Program-made: the position numbers and the translations under genes
The notes under the pieces: model-generated
Database searches by the model: none
What the model was told of the DNA's origin: nothing
What the model saw: the letters and a program-made list of their open reading frames with translations, nothing else
Shown here: piece by piece, positions 34,812-45,941 of the stretch
Position numbering within the stretch: the stretch's first letter is position 1
Layout: each line of letters opens with the position of its first letter
Assembly: GCF_000208745.1 (NCBI RefSeq)
Contig: NC_030852.1
Location: 18,741,436-18,805,435 of the forward strand
DNA from: Theobroma cacao
Taxonomy: Eukaryota; Streptophyta; Magnoliopsida; Malvales; Malvaceae
Direction: 5' to 3'
DNA: 64,000 nt

Positions 34812-35197
34812 GAAAATTCTAAGCTCTCACATAGAAAATAAACTGCTTTCAGTCGACTAAGGATTTCTCAGTCAACTAAGAGTAGTCTGACAGCCTTAAA
34901 TAATAAGACTTAGTGAGTTTTAGAGAAATAAGAGTAAAATGTGGGTTTACCGGGTGCAAAAGGAATGAAGGAAAAATTGTCAAAGATAAATAACCAAAAT
35001 TTAGATGGAAGTTTGAAATTATAAAGAAATGAAATAGGGCAGCACTTAAAAGGAAGGTGAAGAGTTTTTTTTTATAATAACTGTTGACTGCTTCTCCTCC
35101 TCTCTCTCTTGAAACCCGTTACTCTAAAAATAAAAGCCTAAATCTCCCTGTTTGCCTCTGAAACCGACTCAAACCCTCAGAAATTTCTGCAACCAAC
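34812..35197 (+). other. Copia B spacer between pol and the env-like ORF
   Basis: Noncoding and homologous to 15142-15532 reversed. It contains CAGTCGACTAAGGATTTCTC at 34852, followed by CAGTCAACTAAG. A short GC-rich run with CTCCTCCTCTCTCTC lies just before the next ORF and resembles a 5' leader. Confidence 0.5.
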
Positions 35198-36900
35198 ATG
35201 GCTAGAACATCTCAGAGCAAAGAGATATCAGAAAAGAAGAAAAGAAAAAGGCCAATGGAGGAAGAAACAGAAACTGAAAATATGAAAAAGAAATTGAAAA
35301 TCATGTCTGGTTCAGTGAAAAATATATCCGAGAAACTTAGAGAAAAGAAGAAGAAAACTAGCAAGAAAAAGGAAACAGAGCCTTCACTCCACAAAGGTAC
35401 CAGTTCTTCCTCTTCAAAATTTAGGAATAAGTTGCATAAGTATAGATTCAAGAATATCGAGAATGCACCAATATCTTGTGGAAAATTCATTGACTGGAAT
35501 AGTTTTAAGGAAAATGTAGAAATCCAGACCAGTCTATTTGAGTACTTTGATGAACTAAAACTAAAAGGCTACAACACCTTTAAGAATAGGTCTTCTAGTC
35601 CAAGTCTAGTCAAAGAGTTTTATTCTGGAATTACTTTGAAAGGAAAGGAATTAATAGATTTTGATGATTATGTAGAAGATGGTTTGAATGTTTATCTAAA
35701 TGGAAAAGAGTTTGTTATGACTGCTAAGGATTTAGGGAACCTGCTGAAACTAGAGTATGAAGTAGGTGAATTTGAATTGCTTGAAAAATATGATTCGTCC
35801 TCATTGTGGGAGATCATCATTGAAAAGAAAGAAAAATATTCTTCAAAAACTAAATTTGGTTTGATAACGAGCCCTCAAATTAGAATTCTACACTATTTCA
35901 TAGCAGCAAATATACAAGGTAGAAGTGGAAGCCTTTGCTACATCAGCCTCCAAGACCTTTAGCTGATGGAGCATGCTTTCAATAGAGTGTCTATAAATTT
36001 AGGAAGATTTATGATTGAGAAAATGAGAAGTGCCTGCAGACTTGATAAGGTAAATCTGTTGTATGGGAATGTGATTACATCCCTTGTGCAGAATAAGGGA
36101 ATATGATCAAATAGGTATGATATGGACTTGGTAAAGACTAGAGATCAAGCTATTCAGTATGGCAGCTTAGTTAAAATGGGGTATGTACTTGATGGAGAAA
36201 GGTTCATTAAAACCTCCAAGACTGGTCCAAGAAAAGAACACAGCCTACTTGCTCAACTTGAAGAAGCTCCCTCCAGATTTTCAAATGAAGTGATTTTTAA
36301 TTTGCTCATGAGGATTGATGGTAAGCTGACTGACCAAGGAATGAAGCTACAGAAAATGGAAGATAAAATCACTGAGTTGGAAAACAAGTTGAAGGAAAAG
36401 GAAAACATGCCATCTGAACCTGTGGCTGCAGACAGTTTTGCCACATCCAGCACTACACTTGTACAACAAGGTGTTGAAAGTTCAGCTAAGTCAGCAGAAA
36501 AATCAGCTCCTCATGTTGGAAGTTTTGGCATTTAGGCTAAAGGTTCCACCTACAAATCTGTCAGTCCTGCTCTGCAGACTGAAGACTCACCCCAAAGGGT
36601 TGATCAACCAGCTAAGACAACCTCCCCTAAACCTCAAAGCAAAAATGATTCAAAGATAGAGAAACACTAGGCCTCTCCTCCAAACTTAGAGGAAGTTTCC
36701 ATCATGGATATCTTTCACCAAATGGTTAAAGAGGGAGAAGCTTAAAAGGACATTGCCAGGACAGAAACTCAAAAAGATGGTGAGGGTGCAAGAAAAGGAA
36801 AAAAATCTACATCAGTTGCCTGAGTAAAGACAAAAGCAAGGAAAGCCAAAACCATTGCAACATCGCTAGCACTGAGTCCTCACCATCTAACTCATCAGAT
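35198..36900 (+). pseudogene. Copia B env-like downstream ORF (broken)
   Basis: Starts MARTSQSKEISEKKKRKRP at 35198, 25 bp after the CTCAGAAATTTCTGC leader. It matches the copia A protein along its length: basic N-terminus, then SLVKEFYSGITLKGKEL, LNVYLNGKEFVMTAKDLGNLL and ILHYFIAANIQGRSG. A TAG replaces the Trp of the LWLMEHAFN motif at 35960-35962; the frame re-opens, is shifted by about 36100, and runs 36122-36535 with the coiled-coil-like KITELENKLKEKEN. Remnants of the Ser/Pro-rich tail and SIMDIFHQMVKEG reach about 36900. No convincing membrane segment is visible. Confidence 0.8.
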
Positions 36901-37736
36901 GAATAGAAGCCCCTCCCCTTGATGCTGACAAAAAGGGGTAGTAGAATAGAATGGGTGCAGGAACCAGGAACCGAAAGAATAAAATTAAAAAAAAATGTTA
37001 GGATAGAGGAACCGAAAGGAACCTAGGAAAGGAAAGAAGACAGAATCAAAGATGAATGAACTTAGAAAAATAGGAGATAGGAGGCAAAAATAGTCCAGGG
37101 GCAATTTTGGAATACTTGTTAGTTAATTGTTATTTGTGCCATGGTGGCACTTAAACACTCAGTTTTAATTCTATTATTTATATGGTTGTATGTGAAAAAT
37201 GAATGCTGATAGAACTATGTTGTTTAATCGCTAAAAATTGAAGTCTGCTGATATTTTGGCATTTTGACTGTCATGAACAAAATCTGTTGGTGCCATGCTG
37301 ATATTGATTTATATGCTGATAAATGATTTTTGTTATGGCATTGTGGATAATTTCTATTTGAAAATAGATATAGATGGTATGGATAGTATATCAATTGAGA
37401 CATGAATGATGTGAACAAAATCTAAAATCAATAAAATGTTGACAGCTGCTGGAACATTGATGAAAATCTGTCAACACTTAAAGCTGAAAGATTAATGATG
37501 ATATGCTAATACTTACTTGCTGCAAATCACTCTATGTTGCTGAACATATGTATACTCTAAATATACAATATCATTTTCTATATGACGAGAATAAAATTGG
37601 TTAAAATAAAATAAGCAAAATATGCACACATTAAGGGGGAGCTTATACTTAGGGGGAGCAATCCTAAATTTCTACAGAAAACTAAAAAGAATTAAAATGA
37701 TACTATGCTATTAATCAATGAGTGTTTTGTCATCAT
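36901..37736 (+). other. Copia B 3' noncoding region
   Basis: Between the env-like remnant and the polypurine tract. It is the counterpart of 12489-13245. No coding frame is supported. It includes repeated GCTGATA words. Confidence 0.6.
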
Positions 37737-37751
37737 AAAAAAGGGCGAGAT
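37737..37751 (+). other. Copia B polypurine tract
   Basis: AAAAAAGGGCGAGAT directly before the 3' LTR. Copia A reads AAAAAGGGGGAGAT at the same place, so one G has become C here. Confidence 0.85.
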
Positions 37752-38826
37752 TATTGGTTCCATTAGTTTTTGATGATAATAAAACATTCCCATTTATGTG
37801 TGTCTAATACCTTTACTTGAGTATGCAGAAAAGTAATTTGTGAAATTAATTTATTAACTCTTCAAATAGGGTTTTTGAAAGAAAAAGAGGGATAAAATCA
37901 ACAAGATATAACTAAACAACAAGGAGGAAGCTTATTGGTGAAACAAGGAAGAACATTGGTTGACCAAATTTCAAATTGGAAAAATGGCGGGCTAAAGAGT
38001 TTGAGAAACAGAATCAATTTAGTCAACCAAGTCAGTCGACTAAGTGCTCTCTGCCAGAATCTGCAAACCAGAAACAAAATCAACTTAGTCAACCAAGTTA
38101 GTCGACTAAAAGCTCTCTGTCTGCAATTTGAACCAGAGTACTACAAGACAGATTAACGGCTAGAACTCATCCTCAACTATTTGCAACAAATATAAACTGC
38201 CAAACTACCATCAGAGTTGCATCTCCAAGTATAAAAGGGTATTCCAACAATAAAAAAGAAGTTTTTTGAAGCTTTGAATGAGTTTTGAGCTATAGAAAGA
38301 AGAAAAACCAGAAAAGCTTCATTGCATTTGTCTGCATTTAAACGCCTACTATTTGTATTTGTATTTAGCACTCAATCTTGTACCAATCAGATCAATAAGT
38401 GATCATAGGTACTCTCTTTTACTACTTCTCTTATATTCTTAGAGTGAGGGAGTCACTCTAAGGGGTTGTTCAAGCTTAGGATAGCTTGATTGTTAAAGGT
38501 TGTGGTTAAGCCTTGAAAAACCACATTGGGTTTTAGTTGATCTCGTGAAAAACTAGTGTAAAAGGTTTTTGGCTGAGCCTGGTAAAAGCCATTGTAAAGC
38601 TTGGTGAAAGCTTGTGAATTTCACCCGTCCATAGTGGATTTGTGGGAAAATACTTGGTTGGATAATCAAGGTAGTGGATATAGGTATTGGACTGAACCAC
38701 TCTAAATTGCTGTGCATCTTATACTTTGTTTTTATTTTTTTAAGTTATGGAAATTAGTTCTTCATTTTGTTAAGAGCCAAATTGTGCCATTCACCCCTCA
38801 TCTAGCACATATTATCGAGACCAACA
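37752..38826 (+). repeat. Copia B 3' LTR
   Basis: 1075 bp. Its first bases are TATTGG instead of TGTTGG, so the terminal TG has mutated. It ends GACCAACA. TATA box TATAAAAGG at 38230-38238; GTCGACTAAG at 38036 and 38101. Confidence 0.94.
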
Positions 38827-39432
38827 CTCTTAGTGCAAGTTTCTGCATTTTTCACTTTTTTTTTCCATCCATTCTTCTCCGTCTCTCCTCTACTCTTCCC
38901 CCCACCATTATTTCCCTTTCATCTTTCTTTCTCCATACCTATTACCCACATCAATCTCTTCCCATTTACACCTATTTTCAACACTTTTGCTCAAGATTTC
39001 AAGTAAGTTTCAATATTTTATTTATTTATTTATTTATTTTATATATATTATTTTCTTCTTTTATCTTTTATTGTTTTAGGAAATATTGACTTACTTTCCA
39101 TTATTTATTTTATTGGAAATGTGTGATGAGTATTGATGATTCTTGAGATATTGTGCTTAGTTATTTTATGAGTATGATAGATTGTTTGGATTTGTGCTTT
39201 AAATTTCACGTGTAAGTTGAAATTGGAAATATGGGTAAGGTTATTGCTTTTAAATTAATTTTTTATGCCTAGTAATCTAGGTATAATTTAATTGCTGGAT
39301 TTTTACTTGATACTATGAGCATTATTTTATTTTGATGTGAAGACATACGAGCTGATATTGTTGGTGGTCTATTGTGTTTTATCGTTACTTTTCTTCTATT
39401 TTGATTAAGAATTAATTGTAGAAAATTTGAGA
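38827..39432 (+). other. Athila-1 post-integrase noncoding region, second part
   Basis: Continues from 23803 after copia B. Pyrimidine-rich at the start (TCCATCC, CCGTCTCTCCTC), then AT-rich with a TATTTATTTATTTATT run near 39025. It forms the long leader before the post-integrase ORF. No gene is seen; a 125-codon open frame at 38712-39089 straddles the copia B LTR boundary and is spurious. Confidence 0.6.
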
Positions 39433-40280
39433 ATGATACCCAAACGAGCAAGACAAAATTCCAATGGTTCATTTGATCATACTAGATTTGTGTCAACTGA
39501 AGTTGTGGCTAGACACATAAGTTCTCTTGCAAACAAAATTGAAATACCTGAATGAGGACTGGATCAAGGGTTGATTACGCACCTTGACCTTCAACCAATG
39601 ATTGATAAACGCCCTTGGCAAAACTTTTGTGCCTCACCAGCAGCTACAAATATCCCTTTGGTAAGAGAATTTTATGCTAATGCTGTTGAAGCTACTTATG
39701 ATTTTGTTTTTGGGCGAAGTAAATTAGTTCCATTCTCGAGCCATGCCATCAATGAATTTTATGAAACTACTGATATTAAAAGTAATGGATATGGTCAATA
39801 TTTGGGTGAGCATGAGGATTGGGATGATATCATTCATATACTTTATGAAGAGAGTGCTCAATGTCGATTCTTCAATAATACACCAGTTTCATTCAAAAGG
39901 AATGTGATGAAACCAACTTATAAGATATGGTTATATTTTGTGGCTTCCAAATTGCTTCCTACCACACATACCAGTAATGTCACAAAAGATCGAGCCATCC
40001 TCATTCATTCAATCATGATTGGATGCACAATTGATATTGGTCACATATTTTACAAGCCATGACTCACACTGCATAATCAAAGCGTGAAGGCTTATGGTTC
40101 CTTTCTCTGATTACAACTTTGTGCAAGCAAGTTGGTGTAAATTGGGATGCTAGTAAGGAGTTGTTGCACCTTAAACTTCCAATTGATCTAAATCTCATCC
40201 TTAAACAATCTCAAACTTCTATTAGGGGTAATTCTTCTTCTACACACCATCCTCTACCCCCTAGAACAAAACACCAATAA
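39433..40280 (+). pseudogene. Athila-1 post-integrase (env-like) ORF remnant
   Basis: Start at ATG 39433 (MIPKRARQNSNGSFDHTRFV), TGA at 39553-39555, then 163 open codons to 40062. Landmarks: PLVREFYANAVEATYDFVFGRSKLVPFSSHAINEFY in pieces, then KIWLYFVASKLLPTTHTSNVTKDRAILIHSIMIG. After a stop and shift the LWFLSLITTLCKQVGVNWD passage continues to about 40150, then a Ser/Pro-rich tail. This matches the domain found downstream of integrase in Athila elements, listed in domain databases as a putative plant transposon protein. It was once called env-like, but no membrane segment is visible. Element C has lost this ORF. Confidence 0.8.
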
Positions 40281-41941
40281 TTGTCAATGACTCAGAGAAT
40301 TGAGAATCTTGAGCACTTAGTTAAGCAACTTGGGACACAGTTTGTGCAACACATGACTTATCAGACCAATGTAATAACATATAGATCACATGTTTCCAGC
40401 TTATGGTGCTTTTATGGGAAGGGATAAGTTTACTCTTCCACCAACACCTAATCCTCCTAGGGGTGCTAGTGAGGCAGAGGACTGTGAGGCAAAGGATGAT
40501 GGAGACGAGGAGGAGGATTAGAGCTTCTCTAGATTTATCTAACCATCAAGGGAGTATTCTTTATCATTCCTTTATTTTTGCTAACATTGAAGACAATGTT
40601 TAGTTTAAGTTTGGGGGGTGAATTTAAATTTTTTGTGGTAAATATTCTGTGGAAGTTTTAAATTTAGTTTTATTTGCATACGTATCTAGATTTATAAATA
40701 ATTTAGGATTAGTTGGTAATTGAATTTACTATTTGTTGGAATTTTAGGAATCTAGAGTAAAGTTGTGCCAATATTCGATGATTTCTCTATTCAATGATGA
40801 TAACTAGTTGTCTTGAATTCTTAGCTTTTGGTGAATATGGTTTTTGTTTGGATTCATGCTAAATTTTTTTGGTAAGTATCATTGTTAAGATGTGATTTTC
40901 ATAATTTTGAGCACTTTATCTTTTGCTTTGTATTATTGTGAATATCTAAAGAAGGTTTACATTGATGTGAATTTTAAATTATGTCATGCATTCTAGAATT
41001 TGCTTGATGCTCTCTCAAAGCGAAATTCTAAACAATACTTAGTTAGGGAAATGATTTAGACCATCTTTGGACCATTTGGGCCTAAAGAGCCAACATTGTT
41101 AAATTTTTATCCCTAGTATACCCTTTGAGCCAAATTTCCCTTTTCTTTGTTTAACTACATAATAATTGAACCTAGCCTTAAAATAAAATTTTCAATTTTG
41201 CAACCCTCACTCCAAGCATGAATAGAAAATATAGATTGAGCTAAATGTTGAAAAAGGCGAAAAAGTGATGTTGATGTGAAAAGAAAAAAGAAAAAAAGTT
41301 TAAAATATTAAAAATCACCCTACTACCTATAATAGAAAGAAAATAAGTTTGGAGGGGTGAAATTGTGAGTTAAAAAAGAAAAGAAAAAAAGGTGTTGAAT
41401 GAAAGAAAATGTCAAATGTGGAAGAAAAGGTGTACTAGAAGAAGGAAAATAGAGCTCTATATATAGGTCCTAGAATAGTTATGTGCTTAGGGTAATTTGT
41501 GCCACATTATTATCCTTTATCTTACCTGGACCCTAGCCATACATTACAAGCTTATTAAAGACCTATTGATCCCTAGCTCTATGTTATTCTACATTAGTGG
41601 AGAGAGAGATGAAAAGAAAACCTATGGAGTTCGAGTACTAATTTGAAATTTGTGTTGGCATAAACTCATCCAGATGGCATGATATTCTTAGTAAAAAATT
41701 TCACACACACACACACACACACAAAGAAATCCACTCGAGAATGTGCTTGCATTAGAATTGAAACATGAATTTGAATTATGGCTATATTTTTCCTTGGGTT
41801 AATGATTGATAGACATACTTTTGAGGAAATTATTTGGAATCATTGAGTTGCTTCACTTTTTCTCTAGTAGTAGTAGTAACTATATTTATTTTGTTTTCTA
41901 TGTTTTGCTTGAGGATTAACAAAATATTAAGTTTAGAGGTG
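40281..41941 (+). other. Athila-1 3' noncoding region and polypurine tract
   Basis: About 1.66 kb without a coding frame. It includes GACGAGGAGGAGGATTAG at 40504, the end of a lost acidic C-terminus, and AAGTTTGGGGGGTGAATTT at 40610. A (CA)11 run lies at 41702-41723, and AGAGGTG at 41935-41941 directly before the 3' LTR is the remains of the polypurine tract. It matches 46985-47962 and 50772-51199 in element C. Confidence 0.7.
41702..41723. repeat. (CA)11 microsatellite
   Basis: A clean dinucleotide run in the Athila-1 3' region. Element C has a matching run of about ten CA at 51025-51044, so the microsatellite predates the split of the two elements. Confidence 0.95.
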
Positions 41942-42720
41942 TGATAACTTTATGATATAGAGTTATTTGGGCTTCATTTTGATAGTAATTTAGCTTAGTT
42001 CTTGTGGTAATGCATAGAAATTAGTAAGTTTTATTTAAATTATTTTAAATTAGTAATTTAGGTGAGTCAATCTAATCTTAGTTAATTTTATGCCTAATTT
42101 GGTCTTAATGTAATTAAGATAGGCTGTTATTGATTTATTGTCCTTTTATAGGTGTTTAATGAAGGAAGAATTTTAATGGAAGAAGGAGAGTAATTTTAAG
42201 GTATAGTTTTCCATTGCACATGTCTTGGTATTTTGATCATAACTCTCTCCCTAGAACTTTAAATGAGATGATTCTTAAACCATTGGAAAGATAAGAGAAA
42301 AAGGTACAACTTTCATGTTTACCATTTTACCTAGTTTGGCATGGAAGATAGTCAAAACTCTTATCAAAGTTGAAGTATTGTAGTAGTCCTAGAGCAAATT
42401 ACGATTTCTACTAATTAAATGGTTGAAGCCACGACCTTGGTGGAGGTAGGCCGTGGCTCACCTAGTTTGATGAGGAAATCTGATTGGAATTGACTTCTTT
42501 CTTCACCTAACTTGACCTAACTTCAAAGCCTTATAAAAATAACTTTTGAGAGGACTTTTATAGAAAGAAAAAGAAAAAAAACCCCAGATTGACAGTTGAG
42601 AATCAAGCCACAAAGTCATTGAAGCTGAGAAGAATTTGAAGGATTCAAGAAGATTTGGAAGATCAAGATTATAATTCTTGGGTTCTATCATCCTTTTGTT
42701 GTTTTCCTATTTTTTCTTGA
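41942..42720 (+). repeat. Athila-1 3' LTR, truncated
   Basis: Starts TGATAACTTTATG and follows the other family LTRs for 779 bp, including TATAAAAA at 42532-42539, to CCTATTTTTTCTTG at about 42720. Then homology stops abruptly at the filler. The last half, including the CA terminus and right target duplication, is missing. Confidence 0.85.
42532..42539 (+). promoter_or_regulatory. TATA box in the Athila-1 3' LTR
   Basis: TATAAAAA in the same context as at 5030 and 60883. In a 3' LTR it could drive read-through into the flank. Confidence 0.5.
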
Positions 42721-43245
42721 ATGGATGCTTCCACATAAGCTAGCCAATAACTCATTTATATATGAACAAACATCAATAATAGCCACAAATTAGATTAAGG
42801 TAACGCAACATTGAAACCATAAGGCATAACAAATGCCATCGAAGCAACTACTTGAGCCACATAAAGAAAAAGTTTTATCAATATCGAAATAATTACAAAG
42901 GGTCCAAAACACACCATCATTGGACCATAAGGGTAGCCTTAGATAGTTCATTACAAATGTTCCGTTACTAGTGAGGCAGCCCGACAATTCACTGACCGCT
43001 CACCCCTATGAAGAATTTATGAGATTTTACAAATATGTCACCAAGAATCGTTACAAAGTGTGAGATTAGGACATTCCTTCCCTAAAGGGTCTTCCCTCTA
43101 AAACTTAACAAGCATTTACCAAGATGTCACCAAGTGTCATTACAATGTTTAAAAGGGGGACATCTTCCCTAAGGGTACAAAGGGCTTAGTCTCCTAGACA
43201 ATTCTACCTTGTCATACCTTTATACAAGGTTGGCTCATGACACAA
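42721..43245. other. Unassigned 525-bp filler between two broken Athila LTRs
   Basis: Shares no passage that I can find with the LTRs on either side or with any other part of the window. It is more GC-rich than its surroundings and has a repeated motif: CACCAAG-ATCGTTACAA near 43030-43050 and CACCAAGTGTCATTACAA near 43120. No open frame above 65 codons looks coding. Possible origins are an insertion remnant or the original flank of one of the elements. Confidence 0.5.
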
Positions 43246-44314
43246 CGGCTCATCTAGTCTGATGAGGAAATCCTTGTTAAAATTGACTTTTTTCTTCACC
43301 TAACTTGGCCCAACTTCAAAGCGCTATTAAAGCAACCTTTTAGAGGACTTTTGAAAAAATGAAAAAAAAACAAGATTTAGAGCTGAGATTCAACCACCAA
43401 ATCATTGAAGTAAAAGTCTCATTAGTGCTGAAAATAAATTAAAGGATTCAAGAAGATTTGGAGATTAAGATTTCAATTATTGGAGTTTTTTTATTCTTTT
43501 TGTTATTCTTTATTTTTCTTGGTTTGGTTTCAATGTTTAAACTTTATTTGATGATGATTTGTGACATTACGGGGCACTAATATAGTTATCTAAGATTATG
43601 GTTGAACTTAATATGTAGTCTGCATTACTTATCTCTCTTTTGCTTATGTTTGATGGTTTTAAGTTATTTATTCTATTCTGTTTTTAATGCTTTTAATTGA
43701 TTGGCTGTCAATTAGATTGAATTGGAAACCTAAGTTAAACCTTGTCGAAAGAGATTTAAAGTAGACGTTGAATAGAATAGCGTATGATCGAATGCACTTA
43801 GTTGATTAAGTGATTTGATTTACATATGTGGTAGATATACACCTATAAGCCATACGTAGCTAAGATTAGAGCAAGAACTTAATGAATCTTACAAGTTAAT
43901 TTGCATAAACATATAGTAAGTTAATTGGGAGAGATATTTTTATAAGAAATTCGATAGAGAATTGTAAATAATTTAGGACTCTAAGTTAACAACTTAATCT
44001 ATTGAAGTAAGTTGAGAGAGAGATACAATATTCAGATGAAGTATTGAGGGATGTAATAATCTTAGGTCTGATAGTTAATTGAGTTTTTCAAAAACAAATT
44101 TGTTTATTAAATTAAGATTAGTTTTAGTTTTAGTTTGTTAAATTGAATTTATGCTTTTTAATAATTTCAATTTGGTTGTTTGAATATATTAAGGTGTGTT
44201 AATTGTAGTAGTTAACAATAGGAATTAAAACAATTCTTTGTGGGAACGATACTCAACTTTATCACTATATTACTTGTTTGTGATATGTGCACTTGCGTGG
44301 ATAATTCAACAACA
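43246..44314 (+). repeat. Element C 5' LTR, lacking its start
   Basis: Begins inside the LTR at GGCTCATCTAGTCTGATGAGG and runs to TTCAACAACA at 44314. It repeats sequence already present at 42440-42720, which shows that it is a second LTR and not the rest of the Athila-1 one. The TATA box position reads GCTATTAAAG, so the promoter is probably damaged. Confidence 0.85.
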
Positions 44315-44320
44315 AGTTTT

Positions 44321-44338
44321 TAACGCCATTGCCGAGGA
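44321..44338 (+). other. Element C primer binding site (decayed, tRNA-Asp type)
   Basis: TAACGCCATTGCCGAGGA, six bases after the LTR. The Athila-1 site reads TGGCGCC at the same place, so the first half has G-to-A changes. Confidence 0.75.
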
Positions 44339-44443
44339 ATTTGATTTTTAATTCTTCCTTGTTAATATTAATACCAAGCATTTTTAATCTTACTTTAGAC
44401 TTTTCTTTTCTTTTTCTTTGTTTCAAGTACTTTTTGTCATAGA

Positions 44444-45941
44444 ATGGCTGATTAATAAAGGGAGGAGACCAAGTCTTTAAGGGAATATGTTGTCCCATTG
44501 GTAAAAGGTTTCCACTCTAGTATCTAAAGACTTTTGATTAACGCTAACAACTTTGAAATTAACCTAGCAATCATTCAAATGATTTAGACTTTTATTCAGT
44601 TTATGGGTTTGCCTAATGATGTTTCTAATGCTCATATTGTGAATTTTCAAGAAATTTGTGACACATTCAAGACTAATGTTGTTACTAATGATGCCATAAG
44701 ATTGAAGCTTTTTCCTTTCTCATTGAGAGATAAAGTGAATAACTGGTTAAATTAGCTTCTGTTGGTTCCATTATTACTTGTGATGATTAAGCTTAGAAAT
44801 TCTTAGCAAAATTTTTTCCACCTACTAAGACTGCAAAGATGCGTAATGACATCGCCTCTTTTATGCAATTTGATTCTGAATCATTGTGCGAGGATTGGGA
44901 GAGGTACAAGGGTTTGTTAAGAAAGTGTCCTCACCATGGGTTACGTAAGTGGCTACAAGGTTAGACTTTTTATAATGCTTTGCCATGACCTATAAGAATC
45001 ACCATTGATGTTGCAGTTGGAGGTGCACTTAAGAGTAAATCCATTGATAAGGCCTATGGTTTGCTTGAGGATATGGCTTCAAATAACTATCATTGGCCAT
45101 ATGAAAGATTGGGTACAAGAAAAGTTACTGGAATTCATAAGCTTGATGTAATAAATACCATTAATGCACAATTGGCTGCTATCATAAAGAAAATAATAAA
45201 TTTGAACATTAATGTTGTTTAGAGCCCTTTTGTGACTTGTGAGCTTTGTGGAGAAGGGCATTTTATTGATAATTGCCCTATCCATACTAAATCTGTTCAA
45301 ATTGTTGAAAATAGGCAGTAGAAAAATAATCTCTATTCGAACAATTATAATTTTGGTTGGAGAAATCATCCTAATTTTTGATGGAGCAACAACCAAGGAT
45401 GTTCATCAAAATTTGAGCCAAGCTTGCCTCTTGGATTTCTACCTAAAGCTCTTATGCTAGAGAAAAAGCCTTCAATGGAGGAGATGTTCATGTAATTCAT
45501 GGCAAATAATGATGTTTACATGGCAAAGAATGATGTCATCATTCAAAGTCTAGTAGCCATAATTCAAAGTCAAGTAGAATCAATCTGAAATCCTAAGACA
45601 CAAGTGGGTCAACTAGTTAGTGCCATCAATAATAGACCTCAAAGTACCTTTCCTAGTGACATTAAGCCTAACCCAAAAAGAGAAGGTAAGGAACATTATA
45701 TGGCAATCACTCTTTACGGTGAAAAAGAGGTAAGTGATAAAGATTTAAATTCTAAAATTTCAATTCATTCTGATGAAAAGGGAATTGAAAAAGATGCTAA
45801 AAAGAAATTGTGATTGAAAAATTTACTAAAAATTTAAAAGAAGAAAAATCACGATTAAAAATTGCTCCCACACCTCCACCACCTTTTCCTTAGAGATTTC
45901 AAAAAGAAAAACTTGACAAATAATTCCAAAAATTTATTGAT
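44444..45941 (+). pseudogene. Element C gag remnant
   Basis: Starts at ATG 44444 but meets a stop within four codons. Broken frames keep LFPFSLRDKVNNWL, FDSESLCEDWERYKGLL, the zinc knuckle CELCGEGHFIDNC (about 45238-45276), a better match to the Athila consensus than in Athila-1, and GWRNHPNF. A later open stretch (45604-45813) covers the spacer before protease with REGKEHYMAITL and EKEVSDKDLNSK. It aligns with 7926-9358 throughout but has more lesions. Confidence 0.8.

Larger units (their letters stand above)
23804..38826 (+). mobile_element. Copia B: SIRE/Maximus-like element holding element D
   Basis: LTRs at 23804-24877 and 37752-38826, with TTCTT (23799-23803) and CTCTT (38827-38831) as target duplications differing at one base. 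Without the 5084 bp due to element D it is about 9.94 kb, close to copia A. Gag, protease, integrase, RT, RNase H and env-like ORF follow in the same order and with closely similar wording to copia A. By eye some 16 differences appear in the first 215 bp of the two LTRs, about the same age as copia A. It sits 2.3 kb from A in opposite orientation, both within Athila-1. Confidence 0.95.
4486..42720 (+). mobile_element. Athila-1: Athila-like Ty3-gypsy retrotransposon, heavily nested
   Basis: Order of parts: 5' LTR (4486-7693), tRNA-Asp type primer site (7700), gag (7926), protease (9359), RT (9970-11399), RNase H and integrase (21468-23082), a post-integrase ORF (39433), then a truncated 3' LTR (41942-42720). 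It is interrupted by a solo LTR (5928-7629), copia A (11400-21462) and copia B (23804-38826). Primer site type, gag style and the post-integrase ORF point to the Athila lineage. It interrupts element X at 4486, but the right target duplication cannot be seen because the 3' LTR is cut short. All genes carry several stops or shifts. Confidence 0.85.

Noticed and set aside
38712..39089. 125-codon open frame rich in Phe and Ser
   Set aside because: It crosses the copia B 3' LTR boundary into Athila-1 spacer, so it cannot predate the insertion and has no family match.
41942..44314. A single intact 2.37-kb Athila LTR
   Set aside because: The family LTR is about 1.5 kb (60314-61844), and 42440-42720 is repeated at 43246-43500. 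Two broken LTRs plus filler explain it better.
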